DNA from: Actinomycetes bacterium
GTDB lineage: Bacteria > Actinomycetota > Acidimicrobiia > Acidimicrobiales > Bog-793
Direction: 5' to 3'
DNA: 5,443 bases
Assembly: GCA_021821585.1 (NCBI GenBank)
Contig: JAKACF010000205.1
Span: 1 to 5,443, forward strand
Shown here piece by piece: positions 1 through 5,443 of the stretch; position 1 is the stretch's first letter, and every line of letters begins with the position of its first letter. The notes beneath the pieces were generated by a model. It was given only the letters and a program-made list of their open reading frames with translations. It did no database searches and was not told where the DNA came from. Made by a program: the position numbers and the translations under genes.

Positions 1-4
1 CAAA

Positions 5-2545
5 GTGGGTTCGCTTCGCGCTCGACGGTCGACACGCTCAGTGTTCGACCATTCACTCTCAGTGATGATCTCCGCCGCGGCGGTGCTGTTCTCCCTCCTC
101 GTGCCCCTCTGGAGCGCGCCCAGCCTCGCCGCCACGACGAGCACGGCGCCGGCCTACGACCTCGTCTCGGCGAACGGGACCGTCTCGAGCTTCGGCGGGG
201 CGGGCAACTACGGGGGCACGCAGAACCGCAAGCTCGCCGGCCCCATCGTCTCGATGGCGACGACGCCCGACGGCAAGGGGTACTGGCTGGCCGGCTCGAA
301 CGGGAGCGTCTTCAACTTCGGCGACGCCGTCTGGTACCACTCGCTCGCCGTCGAGCGGCTGTCGGGGGCGCACGCCATCGTCTCGATCGTCCCCACGAGC
401 GACGGGAAGGGCTACTGGCTCTGTGACCGCAGCGGCCACGTCACCGCCTTCGGGGACGCCCCGAAGCTCCCCTCCCTGCACGCCGGCTTCAGCCTCTACC
501 CGATCGTCTCCTTCGCCGTCTTGAAGGACGAGCAGGGCGCCTGGATGCTGAACAGCGCCGGCATGGTCTTCCGCATCGGCAAGGTGCAGAGCTTCGGCAA
601 CGTCCGCCACCTCACCCTCGCGGCCCCGATGGTCGGGATGGTGCCGACGGCGGACGACGGCGGCTACTGGCTCGCCGAGGCGAACGGGCAGGTCTTCCCC
701 TTCGGCGACGCCGAGCCGGCCGCCACCCCGCCGGCCACCTTCACCGGCTCCCTCGTCGGGATCACCGCAGCGCCCACCGGTGCCGGCTACTGGGCGGCCT
801 CGGGGACCGGCTCGGTCGTGGCGAGCGGCGTCCCCTCGGAGGGAAGCCTCACCGGCCGCAGCGGCGCGCTGCGGGTGACGGCCATCACGGCCGCCCCCTC
901 GGTGGCACCGGTGCCGACCGACAAGCAGGTCGCCCTCACCGAGCTCGCCTACGACCTCGTGTCGGCCAACGGCACCGTCACGAGCTTCGGCGGGGCCGGC
1001 AACTTCGGCGGCACCGCCGGCCGCAAGCTGGCCGGGCCGATCGTCGCCATGGTGCCGACCCCGGATGGGGGCGGCTACTGGCTGGCCGGCTCGAACGGGA
1101 GCGTGTTCAACTTCGGGGACGCCAGATGGTTCGGCTCGCTCGCCGGGCAGGACCTGACGAGCCCGAACGCCATCGTCGGGATCGCCGCCACCTCGAACGG
1201 GGCCGGCTACTGGCTCTGTGACGAGGACGGGCAGATCACCCCCTTCGGCAACGCCGGGCCGCTTCCCGCCCTGCAGGCCGGGCTCTCGGCCTCGCCGATC
1301 GTGGCCTGCTCGGTGCTGCCGGGCGGCAAGGGGGCCTGGCTCGTCAACTCGGCCGGCGTCGTCTTCGGCGTCGGCACGACGACCCTGTACGGCGATCTCT
1401 CGGCCACCCCGCCCGCCTACCCGATCGTCGGGCTGGCGGCCACCTCGGACGCCCGGGGCTACTGGCTCGTCGACTCCCACGGCGACGCCTACCCCTTCGG
1501 GGACGCCGGGCCGGCCGTCGCCCCGCCCACCACCCTCACGGGCAGCGTCGTCGGCATCGCGGCCGCCCCCGGCGGAGCGGGCTACTGGGCGGTCTCCTCG
1601 ACCGGCAACGTCATCGCCGGCGGGGCGAGCTCGCGGGGCGGGCTCACCGGCGAGACCGGCCCGCTCGCCGTCACCGCCATCGCGGCGGCACGCCCGCCGT
1701 CCACCATCCAGTCGCTCACCGGCTACCCGGCCGGGGCCATCGGCTACGACGTCAACTGGCCCCAGTGCAAGTCCTCCGACCCCTCGGCCGCCGGGGCGCT
1801 CCCGGGGCCGCCCAACTACGTCGCCGGCTCCAAGGCCTACGCCGTGGCGGTCGTCGGCGTGGACGGCTGGGCGGTCGGCTCCTACAACCCGTGCCTCGCC
1901 GCCGAGGCCACCTGGGCCTCGAAGGCGAAGGTGGCAGGGACGATGACGGTTCCGCCCTACGAGCTCTACCTCTTCCTCAACTCCCCGGCGTCCACCTCGA
2001 CGATCGACAAGACCGGGCCGGCCGGCACCTGTGCCGACCTGGCCGTCTCGGCACGGCCGGCCTGCCTCGCCTACAACTACGGCTACAACGCCGCCCTCGA
2101 CGCCGTCTCCTACGCCTCGGGCAAGGGGGCGCACGCCAAGATCTGGTGGCTCGACATCGAGAACGACGCCTGCGCCACGGGCGAGTGGAACAACGCCGGG
2201 GCGGGCGAGTGGTGGTCGTGCAACACGGCGCTCAACGACCGGACCATCCAGGGGGCGATCAACGCCCTTCGCCACGACGGCCGGACGGTCGGGATCTACT
2301 CGACGGCCGTCCAGTGGAGGGGCATCACGGGCGGCTACACGCCCCGCGGCGCCCAGGTGCTGCTCTGGATCGCCGGCGCCTACTGGACCTCGCCGCCGTA
2401 CCCGTCGAGCTACAACTACTACCCGACCTCCTACCTCGCGCCGTGGTGCAAGGGGAGCTACAGCTTCGCCGGCGGGCGCCCCGTGCTGTTGCAGGAGACG
2501 CCGGGGAGCAACAACTACCCCTTCGATCCCGACTACGCCTGCTGA
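5..2545 (+). CDS. Secreted tandem beta-propeller-like repeat protein with C-terminal GH25/DUF1906-like domain
   Basis: Probably an extracellular or wall-associated protein of 846 residues; its substrate is unknown. Residues 1-42 look like a Sec signal peptide: Arg at 5, 7, 8 and 11, a hydrophobic core at about 20-36, and likely cleavage after SLA (42) or SLAA (43). Residues 50-297 and 315-562 are two copies of a block of six units with GYWL-type strands (starting near 50, 92, 136, 178, 220, 261 and 315, 357, 401, 443, 485, 526), mostly followed by an FGDA-like turn; this spacing suits propeller blades. Residues 579-846 resemble glycoside hydrolase family 25 or DUF1906 barrels: YDVNWPQC (581-588), WWLDIEN (714-720) with a DxE pair at D717/E719, GIYSTAVQW (763-771), LLWIAGAYW (786-794) and a terminal DPDYAC. 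The domain has eight cysteines. GTG at 5 is the likely start because Met21 would remove the charged n-region, but a start left of the window is possible. Lytic activity is inferred only. Confidence 0.85.
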   Translation: MGSLRARRSTRSVFDHSLSVMISAAAVLFSLLVPLWSAPSLAATTSTAPAYDLVSANGTVSSFGGAGNYGGTQNRKLAGPIVSMATTPDGKGYWLAGSNGSVFNFGDAVWYHSLAVERLSGAHAIVSIVPTSDGKGYWLCDRSGHVTAFGDAPKLPSLHAGFSLYPIVSFAVLKDEQGAWMLNSAGMVFRIGKVQSFGNVRHLTLAAPMVGMVPTADDGGYWLAEANGQVFPFGDAEPAATPPATFTGSLVGITAAPTGAGYWAASGTGSVVASGVPSEGSLTGRSGALRVTAITAAPSVAPVPTDKQVALTELAYDLVSANGTVTSFGGAGNFGGTAGRKLAGPIVAMVPTPDGGGYWLAGSNGSVFNFGDARWFGSLAGQDLTSPNAIVGIAATSNGAGYWLCDEDGQITPFGNAGPLPALQAGLSASPIVACSVLPGGKGAWLVNSAGVVFGVGTTTLYGDLSATPPAYPIVGLAATSDARGYWLVDSHGDAYPFGDAGPAVAPPTTLTGSVVGIAAAPGGAGYWAVSSTGNVIAGGASSRGGLTGETGPLAVTAIAAARPPSTIQSLTGYPAGAIGYDVNWPQCKSSDPSAAGALPGPPNYVAGSKAYAVAVVGVDGWAVGSYNPCLAAEATWASKAKVAGTMTVPPYELYLFLNSPASTSTIDKTGPAGTCADLAVSARPACLAYNYGYNAALDAVSYASGKGAHAKIWWLDIENDACATGEWNNAGAGEWWSCNTALNDRTIQGAINALRHDGRTVGIYSTAVQWRGITGGYTPRGAQVLLWIAGAYWTSPPYPSSYNYYPTSYLAPWCKGSYSFAGGRPVLLQETPGSNNYPFDPDYAC
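152..895 (+). repeat. Copy 1 of a gapless 795-base-offset internal duplication (propeller block A)
   Basis: This encodes residues 50-297 of the secreted protein. It aligns with 947-1690 at a constant offset of 795 bases (265 codons) without any insertion or deletion. By hand count about 150 of 248 residues are identical. Identity is highest in the first 60 residues (about 51 of 60) and lowest in the middle units. Inside the block are six units of 41-44 residues, each opening with a GYWL-like strand and usually carrying an FGDA-like turn. A six-bladed propeller per block is the simplest reading, but no structure was computed. Confidence 0.85.
947..1690 (+). repeat. Copy 2 of the internal duplication (propeller block B)
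   Basis: This encodes residues 315-562, equivalent to residues 50-297 at a fixed 265-residue offset. The two copies are separated by a 17-residue Pro/Val-rich linker (residues 298-314). The cysteine following GYWL in the third unit is kept in both copies (C140 and C405), while C435 occurs only in this copy. After this block a short linker rich in Pro, Ser and Gly leads into the C-terminal barrel-like domain. Confidence 0.85.
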
Positions 2546-2567
2546 GGCCGAGCGGGGCCTCAGGCGT
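2535..2567. terminator. Probable bidirectional terminator hairpin spanning both convergent stop codons
   Basis: The left arm ACGCC (2535-2539) plus TGAGGCC (2543-2549) is exactly complementary to GGCCTCAGGCGT (2556-2567). This gives 12 G/C-rich pairs interrupted only by a three-base bulge, TGC (2540-2542), around a six-base loop (2550-2555). The TGA stop of the secreted protein (2543-2545) pairs with the complement of the histidine phosphatase stop (2560-2562). Neither side has a T-tract, so this is the U-less type often proposed in high-GC actinobacteria. The convergent geometry supports use in both directions, but termination itself is inferred. Confidence 0.65.
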
Positions 2568-3288
2568 CGGCCTCCGCCCAGCTCGGCGGCGGGGGCAGCC
2601 GGAGGCCCCGCTCGGTGCCCCACTCCGAGGCGTCGAGGTGGCTGGCGTCGTTGTAGCGGACGAACCACCAGCGCCGCCCGCTCCACTCCCACTCGGTGAT
2701 CGAGGAGTTGTCGGCGTTGCCCCGGAAGACCGCCCCGTTCGCCGGCAGGCCGAGGAACCGGACGACCGAGGCGCGGACGATGCCGCCGTGGCCGGCCACC
2801 ACGACGAGGCGGCCGGGGTGGCGCTCCATCACCTCATAGAGGGCCTCCTCGGCCCGGTCGAGGAAGCCGGCCCAGGACTCGCCGCCGGGCGAGAGCTCCC
2901 GGTGGTCGTCGACGCCGGGCACCTCGCGGCCGTAGGTGGCCTCGTACTGCGACCAGGTCATGCCGTCCGCCTCGCCGACGTGGCGCTCGCAGAGCGAGCA
3001 GGTCGCCTCGATCGCGAGCCCCCCGAGCGCCGGCGCGAGGATCTCGGCCGTCTCGATCGCCCGGGGCAGGATGCTCGAGTACAGGGCGGCGGCGCCCTCG
3101 AGCTCGCCGGTGCGCGAGAGCCGGTCGGCGAGCGCCTCCACCTGGCGCCGGCCGTGCCCGGTGAGCCCGCGGCAGGTGTCGTGCCCGCCGAGGGTGTCCT
3201 CGGCGTTGCTCACGGCCTCGCCGTGGCGGACGATCGCGAGCCGGGTCCCGGGCGCGATCGACCTGGCGGCTGCTGCGGGAAGGTCCAT
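2560..3288 (-). CDS. Histidine phosphatase family protein (phosphoglycerate mutase-like)
   Basis: A cytosolic phosphatase or mutase of 242 residues in the histidine phosphatase superfamily, in which a histidine is transiently phosphorylated. The sequence shows the RHG motif at residues 21-23 (H22 as nucleophile), a second phosphate-binding arginine at R76 in SSILPRAIETAE, an acidic residue E101 in the LCERHVGEADGMTW segment, and the second catalytic histidine H167 in VVVAGHGG. The C-terminal NADNSSIT...W...RYNDASHL pattern is typical of the broad-specificity and cobalamin-phosphatase-like branch rather than glycolytic mutases, whose longer insertions are absent. The substrate cannot be assigned. 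ATG at 3288 is chosen because it leaves a short lead before the first strand (RLAIVRHG). No clear ribosome binding site precedes it. It lies 48 bases after the CoxE-like gene on the same strand, so it may be co-transcribed, have its own promoter, or both. Confidence 0.92.
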   Translation of the reverse strand: MDLPAAAARSIAPGTRLAIVRHGEAVSNAEDTLGGHDTCRGLTGHGRRQVEALADRLSRTGELEGAAALYSSILPRAIETAEILAPALGGLAIEATCSLCERHVGEADGMTWSQYEATYGREVPGVDDHRELSPGGESWAGFLDRAEEALYEVMERHPGRLVVVAGHGGIVRASVVRFLGLPANGAVFRGNADNSSITEWEWSGRRWWFVRYNDASHLDASEWGTERGLRLPPPPSWAEADA

Positions 3289-3295
3289 GGTGCAG

Positions 3296-3301
3296 AGGCT
3301 A
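3296..3301 (-). promoter_or_regulatory. Possible -10 element for leaderless transcription of the histidine phosphatase gene
   Basis: Reading leftward, TAGCCT fits the actinobacterial TANNNT -10 pattern. It ends seven bases before the ATG at 3288, about the distance expected if transcription starts at the A of the start codon. No Shine-Dalgarno-like sequence is visible before this ATG, which agrees with a leaderless message. No convincing -35 element is seen. A six-base match of this kind occurs easily by chance. Confidence 0.25.
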
Positions 3302-3306
3302 CGCGC

Positions 3307-3325
3307 CCGGGCGACCGTCGCCGGG
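3307..3325. terminator. Short inverted repeat between the CoxE-like and histidine phosphatase genes
   Basis: GGCGAC (3310-3315) and GTCGCC (3317-3322) are perfect inverted copies around one base. As RNA this gives five pairs with a three-base loop, extended by two more pairs beyond a G/G mismatch. It sits in the 48-base gap just after the CoxE-like stop codon. It could be a weak terminator or attenuator, or an operator for the downstream gene. It has no T-tract, and in sequence this GC-rich it could be chance. Confidence 0.25.
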
Positions 3326-3336
3326 CGGCGGGCGGC

Positions 3337-4842
3337 TCAGACCAGGTGCTCGACGAAGGACTCGAGCTGTCGCAGGTTGCGGCACTCGTAGACCCCGTCG
3401 CAGAACTGGGCGTACTGGTCGATGATCGAGTCCCCGCTCCCCCAGTAGGCCTCCGGCTCGGGGTTCAGCCAGTAGACGTGGCGGGCACGCTGGCGCAGCT
3501 CCTTCACGACCCAGGACTCGGGCGTGTGGTAGTTCGAGCGGGCGTCGCCGAGCAGGAGGACGCTCGTCTTCGGTCCGACCTCTGCTCCCCAGCGCTGGAA
3601 GAAGACCGAGAGGGCGTGCCCGTAGTCCGAGTGCCCGTCGACCCAGACGACGTCGGCCTCCTGGTTCACCCGGTGGACGGCCTCGGTCACCGTCTCGGAG
3701 CGCTCGAAGATCTCGGTGACCTCGTCGATCCCGTCGATGAAGACGAAGCTGCGCACCGTGGAGAACTGCGAGGAGATGGCGTGGACGAGGTGCAGGGTGA
3801 ACCGGGCGAAGGCGGCGACCGAGCCGGAGACGTCGGCCACGACGAAGATCTCCGGCTTGCTCGGCCGGGGATGGCGGAACCGCGGCTCGGCCGGGACCCC
3901 GCCGTAGGAGAGCGAGTGGCGCACCGTCGCCCGGAAGTCGAGCGAGCCGCGCCGCAGGTGCCGCCGCTTGCGCGCCAGGCGGGCCTGCAGCTTGCGGGTG
4001 AGCGGCTGGATGGCGCGGCGCATCATGACGAGCTCGTCGCGGGTGGCGTGCATGAAGTCGACGTCCTCGGGCAGCGGCTTTCGCAGCGACTTGGCGAGCG
4101 CCTCGGCGCCCCGGTCGGCGACGAGGCGCCGCCGGATCTCGGCCTCGATCTCCCGGCGCAGCTCCTCGATCCGGGAGCGGTACTCGTCCTCGAGGAGCCG
4201 CTCCTCGAGCGACGTCAGCCGGCCGAGGTCGCCGGCCCGGAGGATCGGCCCGGGCCGGGCGCCGTCCGGGCCGTCCTCGGGGGTCGTGCCGGCCTCGACG
4301 TGGGCCCGGGCCTCGCCGACGAGGCGGGCGAGGACGCCGTCGAGGTCGAGGTTGCGCAGCGTCCGGTACAGGTAGTAGGTCCCGCCGACCGGGCGCCCGG
4401 GCTCCATGCCGGCGAAGCGGGCGACGGCGAGGCGGGCGACGGCGCCGAGCATCGACTGGTCGCCGTAGCGAAGGGCCCGGTAGAGCATGGCGGCGAGCTC
4501 CTCGGGGCTCACCATCTCGAGCCCGCCGGCGCCCGAGTCGCCCTCTCCCCTCGCCCGCTCGGCACCCGCCGGGGCGGCCTCCCCGTCCTCCCCGGGAGCG
4601 GCCGGGCCGCCGAGGTCGTACTGGGGCCCGCGCAGGGAGAAGTAGACCTCGAAGGCGGTGTCGAAGGCGCGCCAGTGGGCCGAGGACTTGACGAGGGTGG
4701 CGCCGAGGGCGTACTTGATCGCCTGGCGGTCCTCGAGGGGCAGGTGCCCGATGGCATCGGCGGCGTCGGCCGCCTCGGTCACCGAGACCGGCAGGCCCGA
4801 GCGGCGCAGCTCGGCGACGAAGCCGGTGAGGACGTCGAGCAC
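3337..4842 (-). CDS. CoxE-like VWA-domain protein, partner of the upstream MoxR ATPase
   Basis: A protein of 501 residues with a C-terminal von Willebrand factor A domain of the CoxE type. Such proteins work with MoxR AAA+ ATPases in maturation or metal insertion of large enzymes; CoxE acts on Mo/Cu carbon monoxide dehydrogenase. The N-terminal part (1-75; FVAELRRSGLPVSVTEAADA) is family-like. Residues 76-108 are an Ala/Gly/Glu-rich linker and 211-245 a highly charged helix with coiled-coil character. Residues 281-300 are strongly basic. The VWA domain starts near 330 with VVADVSGS, giving the DxSxS metal site (D337, S339, S341). It continues with FVFIDGIDEVTEIF, GHSDYGHAL (S405/D406 where a Thr is often found) and LLLGDARSNY (D433). 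The start is GTG, seven bases after the MoxR stop. The only GAGG there is too close to act as a normal ribosome site, so translation is probably coupled. The pairing is firm; a CO dehydrogenase role is not shown. Confidence 0.9.
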   Translation of the reverse strand: MLDVLTGFVAELRRSGLPVSVTEAADAADAIGHLPLEDRQAIKYALGATLVKSSAHWRAFDTAFEVYFSLRGPQYDLGGPAAPGEDGEAAPAGAERARGEGDSGAGGLEMVSPEELAAMLYRALRYGDQSMLGAVARLAVARFAGMEPGRPVGGTYYLYRTLRNLDLDGVLARLVGEARAHVEAGTTPEDGPDGARPGPILRAGDLGRLTSLEERLLEDEYRSRIEELRREIEAEIRRRLVADRGAEALAKSLRKPLPEDVDFMHATRDELVMMRRAIQPLTRKLQARLARKRRHLRRGSLDFRATVRHSLSYGGVPAEPRFRHPRPSKPEIFVVADVSGSVAAFARFTLHLVHAISSQFSTVRSFVFIDGIDEVTEIFERSETVTEAVHRVNQEADVVWVDGHSDYGHALSVFFQRWGAEVGPKTSVLLLGDARSNYHTPESWVVKELRQRARHVYWLNPEPEAYWGSGDSIIDQYAQFCDGVYECRNLRQLESFVEHLV

Positions 4843-4849
4843 GCCCTCG

Positions 4850-5443
4850 TCAGCGCCCCGCCTCGGCCGCCGCCGAGGTGGCGGCCGCCAGCTCCTTGGC
4901 GGCGAGCTCGATGTCGGAGCGGTACTTGAGCAGCAGGTGCAGGGTGGAGCGCGCCGTCTCCTCGTCGACGGACTCGATGCCGAGCAGGACGAGGGTGCGG
5001 GCCCAGTCGAGCGTCTCGGAGATCGAGGGGTGCTTCTTCAGATCGAGCGCCCGCAGCGAGCGGACGATGCGGGCCACCTGGTCGGCCAGCTGGTCGGTGA
5101 TGCCGGGCACCTTGGCGAGGACGATCGCCCGCTCCCGCTCGACGCTCGGGTAGTCGAGGTGGAGGAACAGGCAGCGCCGCTTGAGCGCCTCGGACAGCTC
5201 CCGGGTGTTGTTCGAGGTGAGGAAGACGAGCGGGATCTGGCTGGCGACGACGGTGCCGAGCTCGGGGATGGAGACCTGGTAGTCGGAGAGCACCTCGAGC
5301 AGGAGGGCCTCGGTCTCGATCTCCACCCGGTCGACCTCGTCGATGAGCAGGACGACCGGCTCGGGCGCCGAGATCGCCTCGAGCAGCGGCCGGGTGAGGA
5401 GGAAGTCCTCGGAGAAGATGTTCTCCTCGACCTCCTCCCAGCC
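4850..5443 (-). CDS. MoxR-family AAA+ ATPase (CoxD-like), 5' end beyond the window
   Basis: Reading leftward, the frame is open to the right edge, so 197 C-terminal residues are visible and the start is missing. Numbering from the edge, the fragment opens with GWEEVEENIFSEDFLLTRPLL, followed by Walker B VVLLIDEVDR (30-39; D35, E36), sensor 1 VFLTSNNTREL (73-83) and the arginine-finger segment ALKRRCLFLHLDYP (86-99). The lid region has the MoxR-typical PSISETLDWAR. Walker A lies outside the window. A GTG at 5326 is not a credible start because Walker B lies upstream of it. MoxR ATPases use ATP to remodel a client with a VWA partner, here the gene seven bases downstream. The ELSEALKRRCLFLH stretch most resembles CoxD-like members, in which the pair matures molybdenum hydroxylases. 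The client gene is not visible. Confidence 0.92.
   Translation of the reverse strand, partial: GWEEVEENIFSEDFLLTRPLLEAISAPEPVVLLIDEVDRVEIETEALLLEVLSDYQVSIPELGTVVASQIPLVFLTSNNTRELSEALKRRCLFLHLDYPSVERERAIVLAKVPGITDQLADQVARIVRSLRALDLKKHPSISETLDWARTLVLLGIESVDEETARSTLHLLLKYRSDIELAAKELAAATSAAAEAGR

Noticed and set aside
152..1690. The repeated region as a mobile element or phage tail fibre
   Set aside because: There are no terminal inverted repeats, target duplications, transposase or phage genes. The duplication is in frame and confined to one signal-peptide-bearing protein.
1218..1946. Pro/Arg/Ser-rich + strand frame of 242 codons within the repeat protein
   Set aside because: It is an out-of-frame reading of the propeller region, with low-complexity composition and no independent start signal or motif.
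59..2692. An open reading frame of 877 codons antisense to the secreted repeat protein
   Set aside because: Its translation is rich in Gly, Arg, Ala, Val and Asp with no recognisable domain, and it mirrors the repeat structure of the opposite strand. Long stop-free antisense frames are expected at this GC content, while the + strand frame has a signal peptide, periodic repeats and a recognisable C-terminal domain.
2031..2699. Arg/Thr/Pro-rich + strand frame of 222 codons overlapping the C-terminal domain and the terminator
   Set aside because: It is an out-of-frame shadow that runs through the conserved WWLDIEN and GIYSTAVQW coding sequence and across the convergent hairpin.
3337..4842. The S405/D406 variation at the second metal-site loop of the VWA domain as a sign of lost metal binding
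   Set aside because: Serine can replace threonine at this position, the DxSxS motif is complete and D433 is present, so a working metal site remains the simpler reading.
1765..4929. An open reading frame of 1054 codons on the + strand across the convergent junction and opposite three genes
   Set aside because: It overlaps four genes with clear family motifs, has low-complexity Arg/Gly/Ala/Pro/Val composition and no domain. It is a shadow of GC-rich codon use on the other strand.
4850..5326. Treating the MoxR gene as a complete 158-residue protein starting at GTG 5326
   Set aside because: The frame stays open to the window edge and encodes Walker B and other conserved MoxR sequence upstream of that GTG, so the GTG is an internal valine codon.

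Overview
The window is GC-rich throughout, with G/C-dominated third codon positions, GTG starts and long open antisense frames. This points to a high-GC actinobacterium. The GYWL/FGDA repeat protein at the left is a type I associate with Acidimicrobiia-like lineages, but that placement is inference and no marker gene is present to confirm it. Four protein genes fill nearly all of the sequence. I see no tRNA, rRNA, CRISPR array, insertion sequence or attachment site, and there is no gene-free stretch longer than 48 bases.

Left half (5-2545, + strand): one large secreted protein. It has an N-terminal signal peptide, then two tandem copies of a block of about 248 residues offset by exactly 265 residues with no gap. 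Each block is built of six units of about 42 residues (GYWL...FGDA), probably beta-propeller blades. The C-terminal domain of about 270 residues is cysteine-rich and resembles glycoside hydrolase family 25 / DUF1906-type TIM barrels. It is likely an extracellular or cell-wall protein.

Right half (2560-5443, - strand): three genes read leftward. The first is a MoxR-family AAA+ ATPase whose 5' end lies beyond the right edge; it shows Walker B, sensor 1 and arginine-finger motifs. Seven bases later comes a CoxE-like von Willebrand factor A (VWA) protein with a complete DxSxS metal site. Then, after 48 bases, comes a histidine phosphatase (phosphoglycerate mutase-like). The MoxR ATPase and VWA protein form the classical two-component metal-dependent chaperone or maturation pair, known for example from carbon monoxide dehydrogenase clusters (CoxD/CoxE). 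The histidine phosphatase may be a passenger or may have its own promoter.

The + strand gene and the leftward set converge at 2545/2560. A strong hairpin there spans both stop codons and probably serves as a terminator in both directions. The most notable items are the duplicated propeller fused to a lysozyme-like domain, the shared terminator, and the truncated MoxR/CoxE-like pair whose substrate should be encoded beyond the right edge. I do not see evidence for a wholly new system.
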